DNA of 64,000 nucleotides from assembly GCF_026642255.1 (NCBI RefSeq), contig NZ_CP113264.1, positions 372,001 to 436,000 of the forward strand, read 5' to 3'. This DNA comes from Streptomonospora nanhaiensis. Lineage in GTDB: Bacteria > Actinomycetota > Actinomycetes > Streptosporangiales > Streptosporangiaceae. Below are positions 49,998 through 58,827 of this stretch, one piece after another. A model generated the notes under the pieces. The model was given only the letters and a program-made list of their open reading frames with translations, was not told where the DNA came from and did not search any database. Position 1 is the stretch's first letter, and every line of letters begins with the position of its first letter. Position numbers and translations under genes: made by a program.

Positions 49998-50333
49998 ATG
50001 GATGTTCTGAACGCCACCAACGACCTTGTCGCCCACATGGCCGCCGTCCCGATGGACGGCGCCTTCGGCTGGGACACCAACCCGGACCTGCCCGCCTTCG
50101 AGGACGGACACGATCCGATCCAGCAGGTGTTCAGCTGGGGCCAGGGCATCATCGTCGTGATCGGCATCATCGGCATCCTCTTCGCCGCCGGCAAGATGGC
50201 CATCGGCAAGTTCGGCCGCTCCGACCTCGCCGCCGACGGTGTCGGCGGACTGGTCTGGACGGTCATGGGGATCTCCCTGATGCTCGTCGCCATCCCGGTC
50301 ATCCTGGCGGTCGCCGACGTCGCGGGCGGCTGA
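49998..50333 (+). CDS. VirB2/TrbC-like two-helix protein 1
   Basis: 111 residues. An N-terminal polar part (AHMAAVPMDGAFGWDTNPDL) precedes two helices (about 48-68, QGIIVVIGIIGILFAAGKMA; about 83-104, GGLVWTVMGISLMLVAIPVI) joined by a short basic loop (IGKFGRSDLAADGVG). This is the topology of VirB2/TrbC pilins and PrgI-like proteins. It is closely related to the next gene. AAGGAG lies about 12 bases upstream. The protein probably multimerises in the membrane as the conduit or pseudo-pilus of the machine. Confidence 0.8.
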   Translation: MDVLNATNDLVAHMAAVPMDGAFGWDTNPDLPAFEDGHDPIQQVFSWGQGIIVVIGIIGILFAAGKMAIGKFGRSDLAADGVGGLVWTVMGISLMLVAIPVILAVADVAGG

Positions 50334-50335
50334 CG

Positions 50336-50680
50336 ATGCCGCTGGAACTCCTGTCGGCGGCGGCGGACGCGGCGCACCTGGCCGCGGCCCTTCCCGCGGA
50401 GGTGACGTGGGAGGTGCGGCCGCGGATGCCGGACTGGGGGGTCGGGGGGACGCAGGACCCCGACGGGGACCCGATCGGGCGGTTCCTCAACATCGCCCAG
50501 GGCGTCGTCGTCGTGATCGGGGTCATCGGCATCCTGTACTCGGCCGCGAAGATGGCCATCGGCAAGCTGGGCCGCTCCGAGGTGGCGGCCGACGGTGTCG
50601 GCGGAGTGCTGTGGACCGTCATGGGCGTCTCGCTGATGCTGGTCGCCGTTTCCGTGGTCACCACACTCGTCGGGTCGTGA
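50336..50680 (+). CDS. VirB2/TrbC-like two-helix protein 2
   Basis: 114 residues, a paralogue of the preceding gene. The helix-loop-helix core is nearly the same (IAQGVVVVIGVIGILYSAAK; KLGRSEVAADGVGGVLWTVM), with a different N-terminus. The start lies two bases after the preceding stop. The tandem duplication suggests a hetero-oligomeric pilin-like structure or successive subunits at different positions. Confidence 0.8.
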   Translation: MPLELLSAAADAAHLAAALPAEVTWEVRPRMPDWGVGGTQDPDGDPIGRFLNIAQGVVVVIGVIGILYSAAKMAIGKLGRSEVAADGVGGVLWTVMGVSLMLVAVSVVTTLVGS

Positions 50681-50713
50681 ACCGGATCGTGAGAGGTCGG
50701 GGGGCAGAGCGGA

Positions 50714-51592
50714 ATGGCGTACGAGCGAATCCCCGTCGCTGACGCGGCGCAGACAACGCTGGCGATGGCGCAGTTCCAGCAGACCGGCAACGAGGTGCTG
50801 GGCTACGTCGCGTGGGCCGGGGCCGTGGTCGGCGTCCTCGCGCTCATCATCATCGGCGGGCGCATGATCCACGCCAACTTCACCGGCGACCCCTGGATCG
50901 CCGCGCGCGGCATGGCCGAACTCCCCTGGGTGGTCCTCGGGGTGGTCCTGCTCATCGCCTCCGGATCCCTCGCCGGGACGCTGCTCCAGGGCTCTTACCA
51001 CGAGACCGAGAACGACCTCGGGACCCTCTTCCAGGGGGTCGCGGCCGAGCAGGACGAGATCGAGCGGGAGGCGGCCGGTTGCGACGGGGCCCTCCGGGAC
51101 CCCGAGACCCGGAATGTCCTCTGCCCCGGCGCCGACGGGTGGGACCGGCTCTCCCACACCGTGCCGCTGACCGGACGCGACGACGAGCGGTGCACGTACG
51201 ACGGCAAGGAGGACTGCTACGAGTACTGTTTCCAGGATTCGATGTACGCGGGCGGTCCCACCAATCACGCCTTGTCTCCGTGTACGCCGGAACGGGAGCT
51301 CCGGGACCTCATGTCCGAGAGTGGCTGGCCCTGGGCCGCGTACCACTGCCCCCAGCTCAACAGGGACATGATCGAGGAAATCGACGCCTGCAAGGGCGAT
51401 AACCTGGCGGACGGCACGGACGATCTCCCGGAGAAATATCGCCCCGGCGGCAGGAATCCCCCGCCGGTGGAGCCGTGGCGCTGGCAGTACATCTGTGAGG
51501 AATTCCCCGCGTGGGCCGCGGCCAACGAGGGAAGAGGCGGCATCAGAATCAATTTCTGCCCCGGGGTGGGAAACACTCCGGATGAAGATTAG
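50714..51592 (+). CDS. Two-helix secretion protein with Cys-rich outer domain
   Basis: 292 residues. The N-terminal 100 residues repeat the two-helix pattern of the two preceding genes (LGYVAWAGAVVGVLALIIIGG; LPWVVLGVVLLIASGSLAG). A further 190-residue outer domain has ten Cys (CDGAL, LCPG, RCTYD, DCYEYCF, SPCTPE, YHCPQ, DACKG, YICEE, INFCPG), enough for five disulfides. The 3' third has a lower GC share and less biased codons than the rest, hinting at a separate origin. Candidate tip or surface-exposed adhesin-like subunit. Confidence 0.75.
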   Translation: MAYERIPVADAAQTTLAMAQFQQTGNEVLGYVAWAGAVVGVLALIIIGGRMIHANFTGDPWIAARGMAELPWVVLGVVLLIASGSLAGTLLQGSYHETENDLGTLFQGVAAEQDEIEREAAGCDGALRDPETRNVLCPGADGWDRLSHTVPLTGRDDERCTYDGKEDCYEYCFQDSMYAGGPTNHALSPCTPERELRDLMSESGWPWAAYHCPQLNRDMIEEIDACKGDNLADGTDDLPEKYRPGGRNPPPVEPWRWQYICEEFPAWAAANEGRGGIRINFCPGVGNTPDED

Positions 51593-51620
51593 CAATACAG
51601 CCGGGGATCGGGGTGATTGA

Positions 51621-53183
51621 ATGGAGAACGAGGAAACGGCGAACTGGATCACGGAAAGCCTTCAGGGCATCATCGAGCGGATGTTCACGCTGCTGATCAA
51701 CAGCGGAAGCGGGGCACCCCTCCAGCGGGAGTACGGGAGCAACCAGCTCGTCGTCGATCAGGGCGTGCTGCAGCTCCAGAACGTCTTCAACCCGCTGATC
51801 CTGTTCCTGGCCACGCTGGGCATCCTGCTGGCGGCCGTCCGCCTGCTCTGGACCCGTCGGCTCGATCCCATGATGGACCTGGTCCGGGGCCTTCTGACGG
51901 TCATCATCACCACGTTCGCCGGACTCTTCTTCGTCTACGTCCTGTCGGGGTTCAGCAGCGGCCTCACCCAGATGATCCTGGAGACCGGGTCCTATCGCGC
52001 GCCTCTGGAGAACGGCGCGCCCGGGACAAAACAGGTCAATTTCCTCGAAGCGGCGAAGACCGTCTATCCGAGCATCATGCGGGTGGGCGTCGGCGGCAAC
52101 GACCTCGGTTTCACCGAGGACTCCGCGCGCGAGGCCGTCACCTATCTGATCAGCCTCGCGGTGACTCTCGGCCTCATCGCGCAGATGATCGTCCTGGCGA
52201 TGCTCAAGTCGATCGTCTACCTGCTCTCCTGCCTTCTGCCGCTGGCCGCCGCGAGTTCGCTGGTCCCCGGTCTGAAGATCTTTCCGAAGGTCATCGGCTG
52301 GCTGTTCGCCTGCCTCCTGTACAAACCGTTGTTGCTGTTGGTCTACCTGTCCGGCCTCGTCCTCATCGCGACCACCGAACCCGAGGCCGAGGGCGGCCTG
52401 TCCAGGTACCTCCTGGGGGCGGCGGTCATGCTCATGGCCACCGGCGCCCTCCCCGTCCTGATGAAGCTCATGAGCTCGGGCAGCGTCTGGATGATGGCCC
52501 TCGCGGCGGGCGGCATCAGCTCCATCGGCGGAGGGGGCGGCGGGGGCGGAGGAGGGAACGGCAGCGGTGCCGACGCGTCCCCCTCGTCGGCGTCCGGTTC
52601 CCCTTCCGCGGGCAGCGCCCCGTCCGCCGACGGCGGGGCCCAGGCCGCCGCAGCCGGAGCCAACGAGCGCGCCGCCGGAGTGGCGCGCAACCTCGACGAG
52701 GGCGGCGCAGGACAGCCCGCCGGCGGCGGGTCCTCGGCGGTGGCGGCGAGTGCGGCCGGCACGGGCGCCGTCGACACCGGCACCATGGGCACGCAGGGCG
52801 GGCTCGGCACCGGTGCGGGCGGCCCCCTGGGCGGCGCGGACGGGACCGCGAGCGTGGACGGCGCCATGGGCGGTCCCGAGGGCGGCGGCGCGCAGGACGG
52901 CGGGGCCGCGGCCGCCGCGGGCGCGACGGAGTCGGTCAGCTCCACGACCGTCAGCGGTTCGGAGCAGGGGTACAGCCAGACGGTTGCGTCGGGCGCGGGC
53001 GGTGACGGCGGCTCCGACCCCGGCGCGGTCGGGGACGCCCCCGCGGGCGCTGGAGCGGCCGACACCGGAGCCGTGTCGGGCGGCGCCTCCGGCGGCGGGT
53101 ACCCGGGCGGCGCCGGAGCGGTGTCGCCGGAAGGCGCGTCCGGGGCGCAGTTCGCCGACGGAGCCGACGGAAGGATGGTCTAA
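51621..53183 (+). CDS. VirB6/TrbL-like polytopic membrane protein
   Basis: 520 residues. Residues 1-60 are amphipathic. About six to seven helices follow (VFNPLILFLATLGILLAAVR, GLLTVIITTFAGLFFVYVLS, YLISLAVTLGLIAQMIVLAM, LKSIVYLLSCLLPLAAASSL, VIGWLFACLLYKPLLLLVYL, LLGAAVMLMATGALPVLMKL), then a Gly-run (ISSIGGGGGGGGGGNGSG). The last 210 residues are a Gly/Ser/Ala low-complexity tail. This is the layout of TrbL/VirB6 channel proteins. A weak ribosome site precedes the ATG. The next gene begins right after its stop codon. Confidence 0.82.
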   Translation: MENEETANWITESLQGIIERMFTLLINSGSGAPLQREYGSNQLVVDQGVLQLQNVFNPLILFLATLGILLAAVRLLWTRRLDPMMDLVRGLLTVIITTFAGLFFVYVLSGFSSGLTQMILETGSYRAPLENGAPGTKQVNFLEAAKTVYPSIMRVGVGGNDLGFTEDSAREAVTYLISLAVTLGLIAQMIVLAMLKSIVYLLSCLLPLAAASSLVPGLKIFPKVIGWLFACLLYKPLLLLVYLSGLVLIATTEPEAEGGLSRYLLGAAVMLMATGALPVLMKLMSSGSVWMMALAAGGISSIGGGGGGGGGGNGSGADASPSSASGSPSAGSAPSADGGAQAAAAGANERAAGVARNLDEGGAGQPAGGGSSAVAASAAGTGAVDTGTMGTQGGLGTGAGGPLGGADGTASVDGAMGGPEGGGAQDGGAAAAAGATESVSSTTVSGSEQGYSQTVASGAGGDGGSDPGAVGDAPAGAGAADTGAVSGGASGGGYPGGAGAVSPEGASGAQFADGADGRMV

Positions 53184-54653
53184 GTGGTCCGCACGTACGG
53201 AGGGTGGCGCCGCCGGCGCAGCATCGGGCTGTTCGGGCTCGGCCTCACCGCGACGCTCGTCCTCCTCGGAGGCCTGATCGTCCTGATGCTGGCGGGCATG
53301 TTCGCGCCCGGCCTCGCCCTCTACCTCCTGCCCGTCATGGCGGTGGCCTTCGTGTTCGCCGCGGTGCCGGTCCAGGGGGAGTCGCTGCTGAGCTTCCTGC
53401 TCACCCGCCTGCGGTGGTGGTGGGCCAAGGTGCTCGGGCACACCCGCTACCGCGCGGGCGTCATGGTGGAGCACCCGCGGGCCTTCCAGCTGCCCGGCAT
53501 CCTCGCCCCCGTCACCCTGCTCTCCTGCGAGGACGGCAAGGGAGGGCGGTTCGGCCTCGCCTGGAACCGGCGGCTGGGACACATGACCGCGACGGTCCTG
53601 GTCTCGTCCAACTCGGTGTGGCTCGCCGAGCCGGCCGACGTCGACACCTGGGTGGCGAGCTGGCACCAGTGGCTGGCCTCCCTCGGCTACATGCCGTGGG
53701 TCCAGTGGGTCACGGTCACCGTCGAGTCGCGCCCCGACCCCGGGAGCGCGCTGCGCACCAACGTCGAGGCGGACATCGACCCGAAGTCCCCGGCGGCGGC
53801 CCGCAAGATCATGCGCGACCTCGTGCTGAGCGCCCCCACGGTGAGCGCCCAGGTCGAGACGCGGATCAGCATCACCTACGACCCCCGCAAGTTCCCGGTG
53901 GCCCCCAAGGACCGCATGCAGGCGGCCGTGGAGATCAGCGGCTACCTCAACCAGATCGAGTCGAGCCTCGCCACCACGGGGGTGTCCGTGCTGGGGCGAG
54001 CGACGCCCGAGCAGCTCGTCGCCATGGTGCGCACCGCCTACGACCCGACGGCGCTCAACGACCTCAGCTCCCTGCTGCACTCGACGCCCGAGGACATCGG
54101 GACGCTCGACTGGACGGACGCGACCCCCGTCGAGGCCGAGGCGCACCACGACCGCTACACCCACGACAGCGGCACCAGTGTCTCCTGGATCTGGCAGGAG
54201 GCGCCGAGGACCCACGTCACGAGCACGGTGCTCGCCGAGCTCCTCTCCCCGACCCGCTGGGCCAAGCGGACCACGCTGCTGTTCCGGCCCTGGCCGGCGG
54301 CCGCGGCGGCGCGTGCGCTGGAGAGCCAGAACTCGGCGGCCCAGTACAAGAGCGAGCTGTCCTGGCGGGTCCGCCACCGGGTGAGCGCGAGGGACAGCCA
54401 GGACCTCGCCTACGCCCGGCAGGCGGCCCAGGAGGAGACGCGCGGGGCCGGACTGGTGCAGGTGAGCCTGTACACGACGGCCACCGTCGACGACGAGCAG
54501 AGGCTCAAGCAGGCCGTCGCGCACACCGAGTCGGCGGCCGAGACCTCCCGGATCCGGCTGCGCAGGGCCTGGGGCAGCCAGGACGTCGCGTTCGCCACGA
54601 CCCTGCCCCTCGGCGTGTGCCCGCCGTTCCTCGTCCAACGCGGTATGGGTTAG
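53184..54653 (+). CDS. SCO6880-family secretion protein (VirB3/VirB4 N-domain-like)
   Basis: 489 residues from a GTG directly after the VirB6-like stop. Two membrane helices near the N-terminus (about 17-60) recall VirB3/PrgI. The rest is a soluble alpha/beta domain (HTRYRAGVMVEHPRAFQLPG ... GLAWNRRLGHMTATVLVSSN ... QLVAMVRTAYDPTALNDLSS) corresponding to the N-terminal half of VirB4-like proteins but without a P-loop. Together with the next gene it looks like a VirB4 split in two, as is known for the Streptomyces SCO6880 family. Likely couples the inner-membrane ring to the ATPase. Confidence 0.85.
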   Translation: MVRTYGGWRRRRSIGLFGLGLTATLVLLGGLIVLMLAGMFAPGLALYLLPVMAVAFVFAAVPVQGESLLSFLLTRLRWWWAKVLGHTRYRAGVMVEHPRAFQLPGILAPVTLLSCEDGKGGRFGLAWNRRLGHMTATVLVSSNSVWLAEPADVDTWVASWHQWLASLGYMPWVQWVTVTVESRPDPGSALRTNVEADIDPKSPAAARKIMRDLVLSAPTVSAQVETRISITYDPRKFPVAPKDRMQAAVEISGYLNQIESSLATTGVSVLGRATPEQLVAMVRTAYDPTALNDLSSLLHSTPEDIGTLDWTDATPVEAEAHHDRYTHDSGTSVSWIWQEAPRTHVTSTVLAELLSPTRWAKRTTLLFRPWPAAAAARALESQNSAAQYKSELSWRVRHRVSARDSQDLAYARQAAQEETRGAGLVQVSLYTTATVDDEQRLKQAVAHTESAAETSRIRLRRAWGSQDVAFATTLPLGVCPPFLVQRGMG

Positions 54654-54665
54654 AAGGGGGCACCG

Positions 54666-56219
54666 ATGGCGATCGTGGACCGGCAGAGCCGGCGCGAGGA
54701 GCGCCGCCAGCAGCGGGCGGAGCGCAAACGCCTCAAGCAGAGGCAGGAGCAGAAGGAGAAGGCGGAGCGGCCGGACCGGTCGGCGGAGAGGGACAGGGAG
54801 GTCATCGCCCCCCTGCTCGGCTGGCGGCACCGGGGCGGCGGCGCCTCGCCGAACATCCCCAACGCGGTCGAGTACCAGGCCACCACCGCCCAGGCGTGCG
54901 GCCTGTTCCCGTTCGTCACCAGCAGCAAGCCGCCCTCGATCGGCACCCCGATCGGACGCGACCTGCTGTCGGGAGAGGTCGTCTGCCTCGACCCGATGGC
55001 CTGGCTGCGCGCGGGGCTGATCACCAACCCCGGGTGCTTCGTGCTGGGACAGCCGGGTACGGGCAAGTCCACGTTCGTCAAGCGCCTCGTCACCGGGGCG
55101 GTGGCCTTCGGGTCGCAGGCCATCATCCTCGGCGACACCAAGCCCGACTACACCGACCTGATCGGCCACCTCGGCGGGCAGGTCGTGCGGATCGGGCGCG
55201 GGCTGGACCGGATCAACCCGCTCGACGCGGGACCCCTGGGCGGGGTCATGGGCCGGCTCACCGAGGTGGAGCGGGAGAAGCTGCGCTGGGAGGTGCGCTC
55301 CCGCCGCATCTCCCTGCTGATGGCCCTGTGCACGCTGGTCCGCGAGGACAGGATCGCCAACGCCGAGGAGGTCGTCCTCGGCGCCGCGGTCGACCTCCTG
55401 GACGAGCGGCTGGCCGGGACGCGCCAGCCCAACGTCATCGACGTCCTCCAGGTCGTCGAGGAGGGGCCCGAGTCCCTGCGGTCGTTCGCCCGTGCCGACA
55501 CCAGGGACCAGTACGACAAGCGCGTCGACGACCTCGTCTTCACCCTGCGCCTGCTGTGCACCGGCTCCCTGGCCGGGGTCTTCGACGGCGAGACCACGAG
55601 CCCGCTCGACATGGAGGCGCCGGGGATCAGCGTCGACATCTCCCGTGTGGGAGCCGCCGGCGACAAGCTGCTGACCGCGGCGATGCTGTGCACGTGGAGC
55701 TACGGCTTCGGGATGGTCGACGCCGCGGCCGTGCTCGCCGAACACGGCCTCATCCGTCGCCGGTCCTACATCGGCGTGATGGACGAGCTGTGGCGGGCCC
55801 TGCGCGGGGCCCCCGGCCTGGTGGAGTTCGCCGACTCCCTCACCCGGCTCAACCGCTCCAAGGGCATGGCTTCGGTCATGGTGACGCACTCCCTCGGCGA
55901 CCTGGAGGCCCTGGCCACCGAGGAGGACCGGGCCAAGGCCCGGGGGTTCGTGGACCGCTCCGCGATCACCGTCCTCGCCGGGCTCCCTCCGCGCGAACTG
56001 GCCTCGGTCAACCGGATCACCCCGATGACCGGCCCCGAACAGGGACTGGTCGCCTCGTGGTCCTCCCCCGACTCCTGGCAGCCGGGCGCACGCCACCCCG
56101 GACGCGGCAAGTACCTGATCAAGACCGGCGCCGAGCGGCTCGGCATCCCGGTGCAGATGACGCTCACCCGTGACGAACTCACCCTGTACGACACGGACCA
56201 GGCCATCCGGAGGGAGTGA
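54666..56219 (+). CDS. VirB4-like ATPase (C-terminal half)
   Basis: 517 residues. A highly charged Arg/Gln/Lys coiled-coil head (about 1-45) precedes the ATPase domain. Walker A is LGQPGTGKSTFV (Lys134), Walker B YIGVMDELWRALRG, with SKGMASVMVTHSLGD and the arginine-rich C-terminus seen in VirB4/TraC/ConE. It energises assembly and transport of the T4SS. AAGGGGG five bases before the ATG. It is 12 bp after the SCO6880-like gene and its stop overlaps the upstream edge of the coupling-protein gene. Confidence 0.9.
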   Translation: MAIVDRQSRREERRQQRAERKRLKQRQEQKEKAERPDRSAERDREVIAPLLGWRHRGGGASPNIPNAVEYQATTAQACGLFPFVTSSKPPSIGTPIGRDLLSGEVVCLDPMAWLRAGLITNPGCFVLGQPGTGKSTFVKRLVTGAVAFGSQAIILGDTKPDYTDLIGHLGGQVVRIGRGLDRINPLDAGPLGGVMGRLTEVEREKLRWEVRSRRISLLMALCTLVREDRIANAEEVVLGAAVDLLDERLAGTRQPNVIDVLQVVEEGPESLRSFARADTRDQYDKRVDDLVFTLRLLCTGSLAGVFDGETTSPLDMEAPGISVDISRVGAAGDKLLTAAMLCTWSYGFGMVDAAAVLAEHGLIRRRSYIGVMDELWRALRGAPGLVEFADSLTRLNRSKGMASVMVTHSLGDLEALATEEDRAKARGFVDRSAITVLAGLPPRELASVNRITPMTGPEQGLVASWSSPDSWQPGARHPGRGKYLIKTGAERLGIPVQMTLTRDELTLYDTDQAIRRE

Positions 56220-56227
56220 GGACGACC

Positions 56228-58042
56228 ATGTCACGTGAACGCCCGAAGTACCAGGTGAAGGGCGGGGCCGCCGCCGCGGGGGCGCCGCCCCTGCTGGTAC
56301 TGATCGCCCTCTGGGGCACGGTGGGGCTCTTCTTCCTCTTCTGGCTGGCGGCGCGGATCGTCGCCTCCCTGACCGGCGGGACCGTCGGCGGGTTCGGCAT
56401 GGAGTGGGTCGTCTCCCTGGTCGTCTGGGACACCGGCACGGTCTGGCCGGGTACGCCGACCCTCCCCGTCGTCCTGCTGTTCGGCGTCTTCGCCGCGCTG
56501 TCGGCGGCGCTCCTCTGGTGGGTCCTCCACCGTGTCCGGAACGCCCTGTACGGGCAGCCGGACGCGATCGGCGCACTCAACAAGGACAACGAGACGGTCG
56601 CGGAGCTGGCCCGGCCCGAGGCCGCCGACAAGGCGGTGCGGCTGCGCAGGACCTCGCTGGCCGGACGCAGGGGCAGGGGGCTCAAGGACGCGGACGTGGG
56701 CCTCACCATCGGCGACATGCGCGGCGACGGGAACCGGACGGGCGCCAGACTCTTCGCGTCGTGGGAGGACACCGTCCTGGCCTTCATGGCCCCCCGCGCG
56801 GGCAAGACCACCGCGATGGCCATCCCCTACGTCCTGGACGCGCCCGGACCGGCGCTGGCCACGAGCAACAAGGCCGACGTGTGGTCGGCCACCGCGCGGA
56901 TCCGCGAGCACACGACCGGCGAGCGCGTGTGGCTGTTCGACCCCCAGCAGGTCACCCACCAGGGCCAGGAGTTCTGGTGGAACCCCCTCACCGACGTCCG
57001 CGGCGTCGAGGAGGCCTACCGCCTCGCCGGGCACTTCGTCCTCACCATCGACGACGACTCGAAGAAGGACATGTGGGGCCCCGCGGCCCGCGCGCTCCTC
57101 TCCCAGCTCATCCTCGCCGCCGCGCTCTCGGGCAGGTCGCTGTCCACGGTCGGGGAGTGGCTGCACGACACCAAGCTCCCGCAGCCGGTGGACGTCCTCT
57201 TCGAGCACGGCTTCACCGCCTACGCCGAGGCCCTGCGCGAGACCCAGAACATCGTCGCGGAGACCCGTGACGGCATCTACACCACGGCCCGCACGGCCGC
57301 GCGCTGCCTCGACGACCCCCGGATCATGGAGTGGGTGACCCCTCCGGGGGACCGGCCGCTCCCCGAGTTCGAGCCGCGGTCGTTCGTCACCAGCAAGCAG
57401 ACGCTCCATCTCCTCAGCAAGTCACGCGCTGCCTCCGCGCCGCTCATCGCGGCCCTGACCGACGCGATCTTCCTGGCGGGGGAGGAGGCCTCCGAGGCGC
57501 AGGGCGGGCGGCTCGACCCGCCCCTGGTGGCCGTCCTGGACGAGGCCGCGAACATCTGCAAGATCGCGGACCTCCCCGACATGTACTCCCACCTGGGGTC
57601 CCGCGGCATCGTCCCGGTCACCATCCTCCAGAGCTACCGGCAGGGCGTGCGCGTCTGGACCGAGAACGGCATGGAGGCGATGTGGTCCGCGGCCACGGTG
57701 AAGGTGTTCGGCGCCGGCCTCGACGACCACAAGATCGTGGACGCCCTGTCCAAACTGATCGGCCAGCACGACGTGTCCACCACGTCGTTCAGCTACGGGG
57801 AGGGCAAGGGCAACCACTCCGTGCAGCTCCGCAGGCAGGAGATCATGCAGGGGTCCGACATCCGCCAGATCGACAAGGGCGAGTGCCTGCTCTTCGCCAC
57901 GGCCGCCCGGCCCACGATCCTGCGCATGCGCCCCTGGTACAGGACCGACAGGGCCAGGCTGGTCACCGCGGCGATCAAGGACGCCGAGGAGCTGATCACC
58001 ACCGGGGCCCGTGCGAGGTACGACGCGCCCCGGGGCGCATGA
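56228..58042 (+). CDS. VirD4/TraG-type coupling ATPase
   Basis: 604 residues from ATG 56228 (GTGAGG six bases before; GTG 56216 is an alternative). Two membrane helices (about 20-45 and 80-102) and an all-cytoplasmic RecA-like domain. Walker A is MAPRAGKTTAMAIP, Walker B VAVLDEAANICKI, and SYRQGVRVWTENGMEAMWSA precedes the C-terminal sensor (DIRQIDKGECLLF). VirD4 proteins select substrates, either relaxase-DNA or protein effectors, and pass them to the channel. The genes just after it are thus prime candidates for substrates or chaperones. Confidence 0.9.
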   Translation: MSRERPKYQVKGGAAAAGAPPLLVLIALWGTVGLFFLFWLAARIVASLTGGTVGGFGMEWVVSLVVWDTGTVWPGTPTLPVVLLFGVFAALSAALLWWVLHRVRNALYGQPDAIGALNKDNETVAELARPEAADKAVRLRRTSLAGRRGRGLKDADVGLTIGDMRGDGNRTGARLFASWEDTVLAFMAPRAGKTTAMAIPYVLDAPGPALATSNKADVWSATARIREHTTGERVWLFDPQQVTHQGQEFWWNPLTDVRGVEEAYRLAGHFVLTIDDDSKKDMWGPAARALLSQLILAAALSGRSLSTVGEWLHDTKLPQPVDVLFEHGFTAYAEALRETQNIVAETRDGIYTTARTAARCLDDPRIMEWVTPPGDRPLPEFEPRSFVTSKQTLHLLSKSRAASAPLIAALTDAIFLAGEEASEAQGGRLDPPLVAVLDEAANICKIADLPDMYSHLGSRGIVPVTILQSYRQGVRVWTENGMEAMWSAATVKVFGAGLDDHKIVDALSKLIGQHDVSTTSFSYGEGKGNHSVQLRRQEIMQGSDIRQIDKGECLLFATAARPTILRMRPWYRTDRARLVTAAIKDAEELITTGARARYDAPRGA

Positions 58043-58098
58043 ACAGGAGTCGGCGACCGACGCGCCCGACCTGATCGGCGAGAACGAGGAGAAGGACC

Positions 58099-58749
58099 AT
58101 GGCGGACATCAGTCTCTGGACGAGAGTGCAGAACTCGCTGTTACCGCGGGAGGCCACCCCCCTCCACGAGGTCATCAGGAGGCGGCTGTCGGGGATCGAG
58201 GTCGATCTTCGACTGGCGCAAGTCGAGATCGAGCGGGTCCGGGACTCTGCCACGAGATTCCTGGAGGCCGTGCGGAATCAGAGCCCCCTGTCGGCAGCCG
58301 AGGCCGAGGCCCTGAGCGCCGATGTGGTCGGGGACGCGGAGGCGGTGTACGGGCTCTATCGCTCAGGCATCGAGAAACGCAGGGAGGAGTTCGAGATGCT
58401 CGCGTTCACATGGGGGAAGCCGGGCATGCCGTCGGCGGACAAGGCCTACGATTTCATCCTGACTGACTGGGCCGGCACGAGGGAGGCCCGGCATGTGTAC
58501 CGAGCTTGGATGAACGTCCTGAAGAGCCGTGTGCACCTGGATCCCGGCCAGAGAACGGGGGACCCCTTCGTGCCCCGTGCGGCGGACGTGCCGGGAGCGC
58601 GCGCGGTGACCGGTCCCGTGCCGGACCCCCGCCCCGCGTTGCACGACCGGCCCGGGAGGGCGCCCGGGGCCGCCACCGGCAAAACCACCGTCCAGCCCGC
58701 GGCACGACGGAATCCGACGGAACGGCGCCGGAAGGGGACGAGTGCCTGA
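58099..58749 (+). CDS. Tandem paralogue A, candidate secretion substrate
   Basis: 216 residues starting MADISLWTRVQNSLLP, with GAGGAGAAGG upstream. Residues about 20-140 form a mostly helical charged domain (RRRLSGIEVDLRLAQVEIER, FEMLAFTWGKPG), unlike that of its paralogue. From residue 140 (LKSRVHLDPGQRTGDPFVPR) to about residue 203 the protein is identical to paralogue B, and it ends in a basic tail (RRNPTERRRKGTSA). C-terminal basic tails are the usual signal of VirB/VirD4-secreted proteins. Codon 15 is TTA (58141-58143). No known family. Confidence 0.75.
   Translation: MADISLWTRVQNSLLPREATPLHEVIRRRLSGIEVDLRLAQVEIERVRDSATRFLEAVRNQSPLSAAEAEALSADVVGDAEAVYGLYRSGIEKRREEFEMLAFTWGKPGMPSADKAYDFILTDWAGTREARHVYRAWMNVLKSRVHLDPGQRTGDPFVPRAADVPGARAVTGPVPDPRPALHDRPGRAPGAATGKTTVQPAARRNPTERRRKGTSA
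58518..58709 (+). repeat. 192-bp perfect direct repeat, copy 1
   Basis: Identical base for base with 59247-59438 as read here. It encodes residues about 140-203 of paralogue A and the same part of paralogue B. Perfect identity in so GC-rich a stretch, next to diverged halves, indicates recent duplication or ongoing gene conversion. Confidence 0.95.
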
Positions 58750-58827
58750 GCACACGCCTCCCGCCGTGTGAACAGGCGTCGACGACCGACGCGCCCGACC
58801 TGAACGGCGCGGACGAGGAGAAGGACC

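Noticed and set aside
51549..56576. Very long minus-strand open frame (about 1,675 codons) opposite the secretion genes
   Set aside because: It lies antisense to well-supported VirB6-, SCO6880- and VirB4-like genes. Its translation is Arg/Gly/Asp-rich without domains; long antisense frames are expected at this GC content.
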